Translations under genes and position numbers: made by a program
Notes under the pieces: generated by a model
What the model saw: only the letters and a program-made list of their open reading frames with translations
What the model was told of the DNA's origin: nothing
Database searches by the model: none
DNA from: Heterodera schachtii
Lineage: Eukaryota; Nematoda; Chromadorea; Rhabditida; Heteroderidae
Assembly: GCA_023374025.1 (NCBI GenBank)
Contig: SIJG01000074.1
Coordinates: 259,253-323,252 of the forward strand
Length of the DNA stretch: 64,000 nt
Direction: 5' to 3'
In this document: positions 45,705 to 58,800 of the stretch, one piece after another
Numbering within the stretch: position 1 is the first letter of the stretch
Layout: each line of letters starts with the position of its first letter

Positions 45705-48176
45705 AGCAAAAAATGGAGGATAAAAATGGACGAAAGTATTGAAAAAAGATGGGAGATAGGGGGAAAAGCTTGGGATTTATGTGGATCTAGTCGTTTTTGA
45801 ACACTTTCACTTCCTTCCGCCGTTCTTAGGCCATTTGTGTGCGTTTGATTCTGTTGAAAAGGAAAAGGCAAAAACAAAAAAAGGCGGAAATAAAATTGAA
45901 TTATTTGGTACCAAAATTTGTTGGCACAAAACCAATCATAGACTGATCATTTGTTGGCACAAAACCAATCATAGACTGATCAAACATCTTTTCAACAAAA
46001 ATGATCAGTTCAAGATTTTGGTCAGATAACCGATCACTCACTGATCAGCTGCTTGAATGAGTTTTAAAGGCACGGCTGATCACAGAAAAACACTGATCGG
46101 CCAGCTTATGACAAGGCATACAAATGGAATTAGTTGATCAATTTTAACTAAATGTTAGTCAAATCACAAAATGACTACTGACTGATCAGTGAGTGAGTGA
46201 ATGAGCTGATCGCCAATCTTCGCCTTCGGCAACAAATGCTAATCACAGCGGAGGGGAAAAGCATCTTTTAATGGACCACGACGACGAAGATGACTAATGA
46301 AGCGCAAAATTGACCGACGGGGGGAGGCAACCGCGGAAAGTGACCATCGACCGGCGCGGGAATTGATGGCGCTTTCGCCCACTTGCAAATGATTTGGCGG
46401 GAGCGGGGGAAAGAGGGGGGGGGGGGGGGGAACCTGTTTTTTCAGGGGCACCGCAGCAGCAAAAGAGCCGACGAGGAAAGGGACCAAAGGCAATGGACGG
46501 GGAAAAAAGTTGGGAAAGCATCACGTTTTCACTACATACTCCTCACACACGCACAATGTTAAATGCTTTAGTCCGATTGATTTATTTGCTTCTCATTAGC
46601 GGCGCCGCGAGGGATGTGCCGTGCCGTCGCGAAAAAGACGGCCATTAAAAAATTGCAATTCGGAGCGCATCTTCACTGACCGTTCTAAATCAAAATGTAT
46701 GGGGGGGGGGAGAGTCAAAACATGTGATTGATGTAAGATGCTGGCACATTCTTCGAGACCGATACTAAAGACTTGTTGCGATAAGGTGACCCCCCGAAAA
46801 AACCCGAAGACTTTCCCTCTCGTCAAATGCTTCGTAGCCAGGGAGAGCTGAGGAGGTTAAAGCCCCCCGTCCAAATAAGTAAAATATTTCAATGAAAAAT
46901 AGGCTTTTAAAAGAAGATTTGATGATATTTTAAAAATATTGTTTAAAACATATAAACTTTATGAAAAATTAAAATAAAAATTAAACTAAATTACTCTACT
47001 AATCAGCTACTAATTCGGAATTTGTAAAAAAGAAAAATACATCCCTAAAATCGAATTCTTGAATTTGAATTCAGCACCCACCCGTAGCCAAGAGTTTGGC
47101 TACGCCCTTTCCTCTCGAAATAGGAAAGATATAAAGCGTGCCAAATCCGCAAAACGTTAAAATTGGTGGAATTGCGAGTGTTTTTTTGTTTGTTTGAGGT
47201 GCGGATAAGTGCCCTTCTGTTCCTCCCGCCTTGGAAGGCAAAAGGCACCGCCGCAGCCGCCGTCATAAATTGCGCCTCAAGCGCACAATTTGTTGAAAAT
47301 GAGGGCAAAAGCGGTCGCGCGGTGAGTGTAAATTGAGGCAAACGGAAGCAGCATTTGCAAGAAGCACAGCGGGGGGAATGGCGAAATGAAACGCTTTAAA
47401 GCTGCTGCACTGGCGGCGCCGCGCATTTTCACTGTTCGTCGGTGTGCCCACTTTCGCCCGAGGCGAAGCAAACCGACGACGAAACGCCTCGGGCGGAATG
47501 GGCAGAAGGGAGGAGGGATCACGTAGGATGATGGTGGTGATCCATCCATCCCACAACACCACACAAACATATAAAAAAAGCGAATTTGGCGCGCCTGAAA
47601 ACGGCGAAAGCAGAGGAAAAGAAATTTGTATTTGCGTATGCATTTATATGGGCTAGTGAGGCGTACAGCACACACAAATCTGTGGATCGATTGAGAGTGA
47701 AATGTTGGGGAAGCTTATGCATTCAAATTAAGCATTCGGCAAGGAGTGATCAATCAATCACTCTGTTCAGTGTCCACGTTTTACTACAAATGTAAAATGG
47801 TGACAAATTGATAAAATGAGTAAGAACAATGTCAATTAATGTGCTGTGCCACAATGGCAGGCATACCACCCGTAGTTAATTGAGTGCCGATGATCAAATT
47901 AATTGAACTAATAAAAAAAGAATGTAGAATAAAAATTAGGGAAAATAAGAATGGCACTCAATTGGTGGGCGGTGTGCCGAAAAACAAACAAACAAACACA
48001 GATGGACAGACAGACACAGTGAGAATGAGGGAGGGAAATGTACACAAAAAGAGAAGCGGATATGGAGAAACGGCACTTTTGGAGGAGGAAACCACACATG
48101 TCTCTCCCTACTACACAATTCTGATCAGTCTCGATGAAATGATCAAAAATTCGGATCAATCCCATTAATGCTCAGG
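45705..48176. other. Intergenic region rich in TGATCA
   Basis: No gene was accepted. The first 550 bp contain very many TGATCA/TGATCAG words. A tandem duplication lies at 45917-45982 and poly(G) runs at about 46416 and 46700. The remainder has open frames without domains. Confidence 0.4.
45917..45982 (+). repeat. Perfect 33-bp tandem duplication
   Basis: Units 45917-45949 and 45950-45982 are identical (start TTTGTTGGCACAAAACC, end GACTGATCA). Each unit ends in TGATCA. Confidence 0.9.
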
Positions 48177-51100
48177 CTAATTCTGATCAGTCTCGACCCT
48201 CGTGATTGGCTGTTGTTGTTCATCATCACCATCCGTGTCATTCTTCGCCCCTTCTTCAACAGCAGCGGGTTCTGTCGTTGAATCTTTGCTGTGGTCGTCG
48301 TCGTCGCTGCACAACGCTTTTCGGATGCCCTCTTTGATGTCCTCGCTGAGCGGGCCGTCGTCTTCTGCGAATTGGCGAATGCGCTCTTTGAACGATGCCA
48401 TGCCACTGAACCAGCAACAGTTATATGGTGGTTTAAAATGGGATTGTTACACCCATCCAAAACCAAACAATTTTTTGGTTTAAATGCTTTTTCTGTGGCA
48501 TTTTGAAAGCATTCATTGGAATTGCCTGTCGATGGTCGCCTCCAATTCCTTCGTTTTCTGACCCAACGCTTCCTCCTGCCGTTTGAGCTTGTCCAATTTG
48601 TGCAACGAATTCTCAAAGGAGCGCACGACCTTTGAATTTTGGGGGCATTTACCATTTTTATCATGAAATAATTTTGGTTAATGTACAGAAGTGCTGATCG
48701 AGTTCCTCGGCGGTGGCACCGTCCGTCCGCTCATGTACCGCTCGAACTCCTCCTCGCTGATCTGCAGGCTGGCGGCGTTCATGTCCTGGATGAAGTAGAT
48801 GGCGCTGAAAGTGTGCTAGGTCAAATTTGATTTCATAATGAAAAAATTCAAAAAACGCCAACAATTTGCGTATTTTTTTAGGAAAATGTTAATTTTTGAT
48901 AATTTTTAATTGCTCAAATTATAAAAGGTTTAAACTGTACCTGCTCAGATTTGTGTAGTAATACCCTTAAAATGGAAAATCAATGCAATTAAGCTACAGT
49001 ACCCCCGTCGCGCTGCTTACCGTATTCTCCGCGCATGTGCCGGGAGGGCAGTCCGAAACGGCTGATGAACTTCAGGTTGGACTGGATCAGAGGCGGGTTC
49101 GCCCGGAGGATGATCAGAATGAGGACGGGCAAAAATTCGTCGGCACTCGCGGGGGCGCCTGATTAAATGCACACACATACGCTAATTGCCATTAATTAGG
49201 GAGCCATTACCCGACCGACTCTCCCGGAGGGCATCAAAAATGTCTTTGGAGCAACGGACGAGGCAATCCCTGAAGGGGCCATTTTAATTAAATTAGTAAA
49301 AAAAATATTTTTTTTAATGGTACAGTTTTTTGGTGACGGGCCGATGACTGTTCAGGTCGACAATTTCAGTGATTGCCTAAACCACAAAAAAGCATGTCTA
49401 ATTAATCAAGCAAGTTGCAGGGGAGGAGGGCATTATCGGCAAAATCAAATCCACCCAAAATTTGGTAAAATTCCGGAATAAATAAAATTAAAATCCGGGA
49501 CAGAGAATTTTGTTGGCTTTGGCTATGCCCTTGATAGACGGAAAGAACGACACCACCCAAAACAACAACAAAAACACACCTCGTTCAAGTATTCCTGGAC
49601 CTGAAATGGAGTCCAAAATGTCAATTAGCATTCCATACACTAATTAATTGAGTACCTGGGCCGACGACTCGTCAAGCGCCGTCTCCAAAAAGCCATTGGT
49701 CACCCAATGCAACGAGCGGATCCGCGTCTGTAAGCTCAGGTCCTCCGCTTCTTCATCCGTTCTAAAGGCGTTAACAATAAGTTAAAATTAAATGATTTTT
49801 TAATTCGAATTTAGATTAGCGAATTCTTCTTTTTTAAATTATTTTTACCGCTATTTACAGTAAAAACAAATTGAAAAACAAACACACAAAATTTTATAAA
49901 AAAGCAATAAATTTGTAAGGTTTTCAGATTTTACGATGAATTTTCGGTATTTTATCCTGAAAAACTTGTTTAAAAACGTTTTTTTTTTAAGAAGAGGAGG
50001 AGGGGGATAAAAATGTGAAAAATGAAAGGAATGAATGGCGCCGTGCCGTACCGTGAGCCAAACAGCACGGGGTACGCACGAGTGCACACAAAGTTCTCAA
50101 TCTCCGTCATGAAGTCGGAGGTGCTGCACGGCATGGCGGCGTCGTCCCCCGCCGTTGCGGCGGCGGGCGGCGGCATTTGCGCAGCAAATTTGACGGCACT
50201 TTCTTTGACCGATTGGTAAAATGCCTGGACGAGCAGAGAGAGCTCATCGCTTGGCAAAAATTCACTCTAAAAGTGGGGGGGGGGAAGCACAAATAGGCAA
50301 AGTAATTGCCTGTCCACCTTGAACAAGTTGTCAATGAACACTTGGCACTGTTTGTCCAATTCCTTGGCATAAACGGGGGCAAAATTGGCCTCTAAAAACT
50401 GGTGTAGGTGTTCCTGGGCGGTCACCGTGTCCGGACTTGGTGGCCTGAACAGGTCGAAATGTTTGGGATGTTTGAGAGGTTTTCGTCGACATTTTTTCGC
50501 CAATAAATATATAAAATTGTCTTTTATACCTCGGCCCCAAAGGGATGAGCGGCGATTGGTCTAAAATTCGAAATTCGTTTTAAAATACACAATTTCTTGA
50601 CAGATTTCTGCCCAAAAGAGACCAATTTAGAGAAATTGGGGGAAAACTTTTTGGAAAATTTAACCGAATTAGCGCTTTTACTAATATTTAATTACCCTTT
50701 CCCTTGGTTACGGGCCTAATCAAACCCCAAGTTTCCGTGCCGGTTTTCATGCCGAACACCAAGTCTGACAAAATAAATTCGACTGAAATGCCGGGGCACA
50801 ATTCCCCTTTAATATTTGTTTTGCTCCTTCCCATTGGGCCAACCAACCGTAAGTGCTGGCAGAGAACACGGACGGCGACTTCTTCAGCAGCGTCTTCAGC
50901 GAGTTGAAGCGCGCGTCGGAGCCTTTGCGCGTCACCGCCGCCGCCGACGACGGCGCCGTCGCCGCACTTCCGCCGCCCGCACCGCTTGGGCCCGTCGCGT
51001 GCTGCTGGTGCTGGCGCAATACCTTGATGTTGTTTTGGTAGTCATTTTGCCGCTTGCTCTCCAGCTGAAAGTCGCGCCAACAGCGCGAGCACAGCCCGTC

Positions 51101-51528
51101 GCACTGGGGCGTGCCGTAGAAGCCGCACCGGTTCCTGCACAGCTACAAAAAGCGGCAAGTGTATGTGGCTAATTCACTCCCACCCCCAAATGGGGCCTTG
51201 TAATTTTGTTTTATTTCAAAGATTTTGCAATTATTTGGCAAACCCTTCAATTTTGAAAATTGTTTCAAATTCTTTATTTCTCCATGAGGCCAATCTCCCT
51301 AATTGTAAGCTCTAACAAATTATTTTGTTCTAAAATAAAGGAGGGTGAACTTTTATTTTCCTGCCCTTACCAAAAATTAAAATCACTTATTTCCAAAAGA
51401 AATCCCAAATTTGAATAAAATTTTAAAAAAATCCATCAATTAGAATTTTCGACAATAACCACACCAACCAATTCGAGGTCGGCCAACATGGCGTGGCGCG
51501 AAATTTGCTCATCGGCCGAGGAACACAT
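48177..51528 (-). CDS. rabx-5: Rabex-5 (RABGEF1) Rab5 exchange factor
   Basis: Fourteen exons close in frame: 51528-51469, 51142-50848, 50560-50530, 50444-50318, 50266-50052, 49761-49656, 49600-49580, 49376-49324, 49269-49211, 49158-49021, 48965-48941, 48804-48687, 48629-48526, 48405-48177; 526 residues. Residues 22-41 form an A20-type zinc finger (C22-x3-C26-x11-C38-x2-C41), which binds ubiquitin. Residues about 170-400 are a helical bundle plus VPS9 domain, including [18 protein letters not shown] and CSKDIF. The family's catalytic Asp and Tyr are visible in SADEFLP and GYYYTNLS. A coiled coil follows ([17 protein letters not shown]), then an acidic tail. It activates Rab5 on early endosomes. 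The intron after 48526 uses a GC donor (ACAG|GCAATT). Confidence 0.95.
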
Positions 51529-52112
51529 TTTAAACAGAATAATAAATAGCTAATATTTTGACCAATGGAAAAGATTAAGAAAGTCGAAATTAGTCAATTT
51601 GGTAACACAAAATAGACAGATTTATGAGAGCAAAAATCTGCAAACAATTTGCCTTTTTTAGCGAGCGTTTGGGAGGGACAATCCGATGAATTTGCTAAGC
51701 AAACATTTAAAAATATTCATTCTTTTATTTATGGCCAAGACCAAATTGCAAATGTGTAGATAAACATTCTTTGCAGCAACAGCAGCAGAACAAATAGGTA
51801 TGTGCATACATATGCATATGTAGTGAATGAAATGATGTCACGTGAAGATTTTTTTTCATAAATTTTATTCAAATTTTGTGTAAAAATATTAAAATGTGTA
51901 AAAATGTTTTTCTTTTTTTAATGTGTTGGCGATGACGATCTGATCAGTGAGCAGCAATCAAAACAGACAACAAAAACATCAATGATAACAACAACAATGA
52001 AAAAACGCCGGGAGGGGGGCAAACATTTGTTAATTTTTCAAAATTTCAAAGTGAAAATGGGGGCAAAACAATCAAAAAAAGGAGGAAATTCCCGCTGATC
52101 CTCTTCCTCTGA
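51529..52112. other. Intergenic region between two same-strand genes
   Basis: 584 bp between the ornithine carrier stop and the Rabex-5 start. AT-rich with ATGTGCATACATATGCATAT at about 51800 and one TGATCAG at about 51941. No clear polyadenylation signal was identified. Confidence 0.35.
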
Positions 52113-55100
52113 TCAGATGGCATGCAAAAGGTGTTTGGTGTTCTCGTAGGTGATGAACAGCGCAGCGCTGGCAAAGCATGTTCGGATCAGAGTTGGGAAC
52201 AGACCCTTGTACAGTGCGCTGACACCTAACGAGAAGAATTGCCAAAATGTACAAATGAATACAAAAAGAAAGAGACGAATTCCGGTGGAAATTCGGCACA
52301 GGTAACTGATTTACGGGTTTCCCGGTCTCGACTGGTTCAAACTGAACTGAGAGTCCGTCCGATAAAGCCCAACGAATCCGTATCACTTTTATATGATTCC
52401 CCTTCGTCCCGATTAATTTTGCAACCATGCAAAATTAGAGATTTTTTGTTTGGTAATTCAGAGAAATGATCGAATTTGCCTTGGAATTTTTCGGGACCAC
52501 AAGCACCAAATTTCAAAAAATCAAACTAATCACCTTCTTGTTTGACAATGCGCAAAAACAGTTGGGTCGAATTTTGTTCTCCCGTAATTTGCATTCGACT
52601 TTTAACTGAAATGTGTATTTTTTGTAATGAAATATTAACATTGTAACATTTTCTCACCGACGTCGACGGGAAAAATCGCTGTCCAAAGAGCCTTTAAATT
52701 GAGAACAAAAAATCATAAGTTGTTTGACAAAACAAATGTCAAAAAGACGTACAATTCCGCCAAATGCACCGGAGAGTGCCGTCCTCGCAATGCCTTAAAA
52801 TACGGTTAAACGTTCAAATAATAAATCAGAGTTTAATAAATTTAAAAAAATCAAAATTTAAAAAATGCATAAATCGGGTTTGTTTTTGGAAATTTATTTT
52901 TAAGTGTTTTCGCTAGAGTTGGTCGGGACCGGGAAATTTGACAAAAAACGGGACCGGGACTTGCCGGGACCAGAAAAGTCGGGACCGGGACCGGGACCAA
53001 GTTTTTTGACCGGGACCGGGATCGGGACCGCGAGAAAAGCCGGGACCGGGACCAACCGGGAATTTTTCCAAGAGAAAATTTTTTTGAAAAAATTTGAAAA
53101 TTTGAGTGCACTTTGTTACGAAAATTGCCTACATTCAAAAATATACGCATAAAATTTTTTAAATTTTCGTTTGGGGGAGGGATTCGAAGAATTTTTTCAT
53201 TATTCATTGGAAATTTTTAAAATTTTCATTTTAGGGGGGCGGGGGGAATTTTTGGAATTTTCTGAGTCCCAAAATTCTGGATTTTTCTAACAAATTAACA
53301 ATCTCTTAAAATTTTTAAATCACTGTTTTAGTGGCAATGTTTTTTCAAAAAACTTTTGGAACATTGGGGGGGGGGGGGGGTCCGGCGGTGCCGATAGGCA
53401 CCGCAGGAAAAATTTTGAAAATTTGAGTGCGATTTGTTAACTGAATTTGTCAAAAAATGACCAAATATTTGATTAATTTGTGGGGTTTTAGGCTGTTTAA
53501 AATGAAAAAATAATAATTTTTAAGTTAAAATATTTTTATTAATTAAATTCAATAAAAATAATGGTAAAGAAAATATAAAAAAGTTTTTTTTTCATCGAGG
53601 AATTGAACCCAAGAGACAAATAATGAAAGTCAGAAGGTTTAGCCACTAGACAACATAACGATTTAAACAAATGCAATTAAATGAATAAATAATTTAATTT
53701 TTTTCTCAAAAATTTCTTTTTCTCACCAATTCTCTTCTCATTTCTCACCCAGACCCCCATTCTTACCAGTGCTTATTTAGTCCCGCCGGGACCGGGACTG
53801 GCAAAACCGGGACCGGGATTTCTGTTTTTCCAAAAACCGGGACCGGGACCTTAAAAAACCGGGAATTCCCGTCCCGGTCCCGACCAACTCTAGTTTTCGC
53901 CACCAACCAATCTCCTCTTTGGCGGACCCGTCCGGCCTCAGCATTGTCCTGCTCAGTTCGTAGGCACCGAAGAAGCAAAAATAGCCGGGAATTTCGCGCG
54001 CCATTGTTGGGGCCAACCCGTTGAAAAATGAACGCAATCCGTTGCCTAAAATGGGAGGGGGGGGGGGGTAAACAAAATAAAAATTTATACCCCGTGAAAG
54101 AGTTCGAGATCTAGGGTTTAGGGGACACCAGATTTTTACATTATTTTAAATTTAAAAAATTTCGAAAATACAAACAATTAAATGACAAATTTTTACACCC
54201 GCTCCTCTTTCGATATGTTTTTTTTGCACACTCACTTCGGTACATTTCAACACAAACTGCAGTTGGTGTTCTGTAGAAATTGGAGGAATAAATTAATAAA
54301 TAACGAAATTCAATTTAAAAAAACGCTCACTTATGGGCGCCGGCGCCGAGTTCCGTCTGGGCTTGCAACTTACACTTGACAAGCTCTAAAAATGAATGAA
54401 CACAAATTGTCTAATTAAAAGGGAAAGCAGGAGAAAATGTTGCGTTGCTAATTAAATGATAAACATACCCGTAGGGCAAAGAACAAGCGCAGCGAAAACT
54501 GCGGCAAATGAGCCAGCTGAAAAAGAATAGACAAATTAGTAGAAAATACTAGCAAACAAAGACAGGGGCCATAGTCGGGAAAACGAATGTTTTTGACACT
54601 AAAACCCGTAAAAATTGCAATGTGAAAAACCAGAACTCGGTTAATCAAATAAAAAAATGTGACGACGTACCGGTGGCATTCCCCAAGGGGCTCATTTCCT
54701 TTGTGGACCCACAGCCGGTGAGGCGGGCAACCAACTTTTGGCAGAAGCCGTAGGAAGTGAACAGCACCGCATTCTCCGCCACATTGGCAGCCAACGCGGG
54801 GACAGTGCCTGGGGGAAGAAAAGTGTGGCAAAAAACGACGGCACCAATGGAAAGGGAATGCCGTCATAAATGTTGACACAAACAAAAATTCGCGAATTCG
54901 GACGAACATTGCCGCCCACAAAATTTACCAAATTTTGGTGAAAAAACTGATTTAAAATTTTGAAAAATCGCCCCATTTTCTTTCAAAAACTTTTATTTAC
55001 GATTGCTGATGGCTAAGGCTCTCCATCTTCAGCCGACATTGACCGAGTCATCTTCAATGTTAGTGCCAACGCTTACCTGCGTAAAGGCCGCGGACGCCCT

Positions 55101-55552
55101 CGGCACGAAATGTCCGTCTCAGACAGCGCACCCAATTGCCGTACAAAGCAGGAAATGTTTGCATCTTCACTTAAGCAAACATGGAAAATTGGGGGACCAA
55201 GCAAAAATATGTACAGATTTCAAAAAACCTTTGACTGTGTCCAGCGGTTGTGCGGTGTACACCGTGGCAACGCCACCTGTGCAACGGAGGAAAATGAAAA
55301 CAAATCAAAAATGACAGTGTAATCAAAGTGAAATGAATGAAACGGTTTTACAATAATTCATTTTGTTATGATACCCATGACTCATATTTTTTCGATTTTT
55401 CATATTAATTAAATTCACAATTTCAACAACTCACCAGCTGTACCGGCCACAAAGTCGATCACTCCATCTTTTAAATGCGAAATGTGAGCAGTGTCCGTCA
55501 GTGCCGAATTTATCGGCACTGTCGCCGCTTCCGCCGAACTTTTGTCCTTCAT
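52113..55552 (-). CDS. Mitochondrial ornithine carrier (SLC25A15 type)
   Basis: Twelve exons close in frame: 55552-55435, 55276-55229, 55169-55077, 54808-54671, 54516-54469, 54385-54331, 54270-54236, 54045-53908, 52793-52753, 52691-52658, 52605-52534, 52225-52113; 310 residues, normal for the family. All three carrier repeats show their signature: PLDTVKVKMQ, CPTELVKCKLQ and FPVDVVKSRMQ. Repeat ends such as GVRGLYAGTVPALAANVAEN and REIPGYFCFFGAYELSR are typical of ORNT1 and close relatives. It would exchange ornithine, citrulline and basic amino acids across the inner membrane. The intron between 53908 and 52793 holds a hAT-like element 15 nt from the donor. Other SLC25 basic amino-acid carriers are less likely. 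Confidence 0.93.
52914..53892. mobile_element. hAT-like MITE with GGGACC words, in carrier intron
   Basis: Inverted termini TAGAGTTGGTCGGGACCGGG. An exact 8-bp target duplication GTTTTCGC occurs at 52906-52913 and 53893-53900, as expected for hAT. Both subterminal zones are arrays of GGGACCGGGA words. The middle contains a SINE (53382-53660). 979 bp, no transposase. Exact termini and duplication suggest a recent insertion. Confidence 0.88.
53382..53660 (-). mobile_element. tRNA-derived SINE nested in the hAT-like MITE
   Basis: Minus orientation. The hairpin CCGGCGGTGCC-GATA-GGCACCGC(A)GG is at 53382-53407, then an AT-rich body with TTTGTTAACTGAATTTG. The tRNA-like head is at 53597-53660 (box B complement GGAATTGAACCC, box A complement GGTTTAGCCACTAGAC). 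A poly(G) run precedes the hairpin. Confidence 0.75.
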
Positions 55553-55877
55553 TCGCTTTTGACAAATTTCAAAAAAGCGGAATTTGAATAAAGCACCAAA
55601 TTACGGAGTACTATAGATATTAGAATTTAAAATACAAAACAGATAAATTGCGGAAAATGAGGCCCATTTTTTTACACTGTCAAAAACAGAGAGAGATAAC
55701 AAACACAAATCAACACTGAAAATATTTAAAAGTGACAAAAAATGATAAGCATTTCATTCATTTAATTTGTGATGAGTTCATTGATCAGTCTCATTTCGAT
55801 AATTATCCTTCTCCTCCTTCAAACAACAACAACAACAACCGCACTTTTGACGCCCATTCTTCCGATTATTAATTAAT
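55553..55877. other. Short intergenic region
   Basis: 325 bp between PRP19 stop and ornithine carrier start on the same strand. No repeat or RNA gene seen. Spacing is compatible with a nematode operon but no SL2-type signal was identified. Confidence 0.35.
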
Positions 55878-58800
55878 TCATTCGTTCGCCATGGGCGGCA
55901 TGGCGTGGACACGGACGGACTTGTCCATGCTGGCGGACACCACGGACTTGGCATCGTCGGCAAAACAGACGCCGGTGACCGGCTGAGAGTGCGCGTTGAA
56001 CTGAGCAATGTTGTTCCAACTTTTGGCCTGGAAAATCTGCACGTTGCTGCCCCCGACGGCCAAATAGGCGCCGGACTGGTCGAAAGTGAGGCAGTTGATC
56101 TGAGAAAATTACGATTGACTTAAAAATTGAAAAAAACTTTTATTATTTTCAATTTAAAACGATTTTTCATTAAAAACATTGCATTTTTCAAAAAAAAACT
56201 CTGACTCACCGCCTGCTTCACGTCGTACAGTGTCAAGTTCTTCAGATTCTTCAGTTTGCGCAAGTCCCAAATTTTCACTTCGCCGTCCGTTGACCCGGTG
56301 GCCAAGTAGTAGCCGTTCTCGGAAAACGAAATAGCGACCACCGCCTCCTGATGGCCCGGGAACTGAGCCACGTTGATCTGCTCTTTGATGTCCCATATTT
56401 TGACGACGCTGTTTTTGCCGCCAGTGCCAAAGATGAGCCCGTCGGGGTGAAACTGGCCACAGCAAATGCCCGGCACATCGTCGTCGTCGGATTTCACCTG
56501 TGCCAATCACACATTAAAAAAGGCCTAAAATATGGTGCCAATGTTTTTAAAAAATGTATAGTACACTTTTTCTACTGATTTATGCGCAAAAGTCAATTTT
56601 ATTTACTTATACAATTTATTTAAAAATTCAATTAGTAGATTGGAATTTACAAAGCATGTCCTAAACAACACAAAAATTGAAAAGCCTGGCCTTTTCCCTA
56701 CATTTTTAAGGCTATCGGCCCATCAAAAACAGCTTTGAAAACATTACAAAAATATTTTTCTCCACCAACCCCCTCCCCCTAAAAAAAAACTTTGTTGGCA
56801 AATTGTCTTTGTGAACAACCTTTATCAGTGGGCGTCCAGCATTGAGGTCGATGAGCGACCAGTGTGAATCCTCAGAAGAGCAGAGCACATAATCGCCGGT
56901 TGGGTGCAGGGACACGTCAGTGACGGGTCGGTCGTGGATGCCAATCACATTTCTGGCACTTTGATCATCCGCGTTCCAAATCCGAATCTGAAGCGAGAAC
57001 AGATGACTGGGGAGCAGTAGCAAAAGCAATAAAACAGCCGGGGGGGGGGAGCAAATGGGGAAGCCGAATTCACATTCTTGGGCATTTAATTAGATTAATC
57101 TTGTCGGGAGTAATACCATAAAATTACTCAATTTTCTAAATTTTTACATGGCGCCTCCTAAAAAAGGCACCGCCAGACGGAACTCAATTTATAACATTTT
57201 TTAAAGTTTTTCAATAGAAATGATTAAAGAAAAAAGTATTCATCTTACAAATTAGTCATAATTTTCTGTGTTTTTTTTTGGTATTTCCGTCGAACCTCAA
57301 AAATAACACATGGATTACACATACACACAAGGCCAAAGAATTTGAATTGTTTACTACTCTAATTCGAATACTTTAATGCCAAACAAAGCAACACCTGCGA
57401 ATCAAATGAGCCCGAGACAATTGTTTGGAGGTTGGGATGGAGGCGGACGGCACTGATGCGCTTCTGGTGCCCCTTGAAAGTGTTTTTGATGGTCTCCGTC
57501 TCCGAGTCGAACAACACAATGGTTTTGTCCATTCCGCCAGTTGCGATGAGATTTTTCTGCAAAAAATACCTTTTTTAATGCCATCCCATCCCAAAAACAA
57601 AAATACCTGCAAATCCAACGCGGTGATGCCGGGCACGCTGGCACTGTGCAGCGCATCGTGGCACGCAACCTCCTCATACTTTTGAATTTGCTCCATTGAT
57701 GCCAATCCCTCGGGCAAATTTCGGCCACGTTGCTTACGCGCGGTGGAAAAGTCTTGGCATTTGTCGGTGAAGAACTAAAGCAGAGATGGAAATAAAGAGG
57801 ATTTATATTTTGACGAAAATTTTCAAAGATAAATTCCGATTTGCCAAATTAAAATTCTGATTTTTCCATTCCAAAAATTCGTCATTTCCAAAAAAGACAA
57901 ATAGATAGAGGTATCTTATATTTCTCTGTGGGCCAGAGTACCGGTGTTAAATTCAGAATGGGACGCGTTTATTGGGACGAATGCAGTTTTTAAAGATTTC
58001 GCTTTTTCTGGGAATGGGAGATTTGGGGGTTCACAAATTGTATCAAACTACTTTTTTTGTTCCGGATTTATTCCATTTCGTGAATAAATTGTTCATTGAG
58101 GAGAGTGCGTATTTCACATCCGTGCGCCCCATGCGTTCCGTTTACCTCCCTTTAAAACAAATAAACTCACATTGACCAACTCTTCGCTGATGCCCGGCAG
58201 ACCGTCCGCACCAGCGCCCTCCTCCGCTTCCTCCGGACGCATCTCAACATCGGTCGCCTCCGTCTCACTCTCCGCGGCAGCGCGCCGTCCGTGCGGCAGT
58301 GTCGCGATGATTTGACGCGCGGACTGCAGCTCACTGCTCAGACGGTTAATCACACGGCATGCCGCGTCATTCTTGAAGACGGAAGAAAAATTGTTGGACA
58401 TTTCATCCAAAATTCAAATAAAAAATGTACGTAGGATTCAAGTCGCTTTGTTTTTGTTTTATCTCCGTTTGTTTTAACCATTTTGGGTGAATTTTTCAAA
58501 TGGCAAATATTTAAATTTAGAAATTTTTAGGGAATTTGAGCACTTTTACATTTATAAATCATGGATGGCAATAGCATTTTTCCATGGTTTCATTTTTCAA
58601 CCAAAAATTAATTAACATCCCATGAAAATTGATGATGCCATGCCAATGTTTTGTGCCAAAAGGGTAACCTGGTAAAGCGCATGGGTCAACTCCTCGCGGG
58701 CCGCCTTCAACTCCTGTCTGAGCGTGAAGTTGTTCAGCATGGTGGCGTCCCATTCGTCTTGCAATTGCTTAAGCAACGAAGGCAACGAGGCGGTGGCCAA

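Noticed and set aside
46556..46648. 30-residue plus-strand ORF with a signal-peptide-like start
   Set aside because: Very short, no splice or poly(A) context and no homology judged by eye; the hydrophobic start may be chance.
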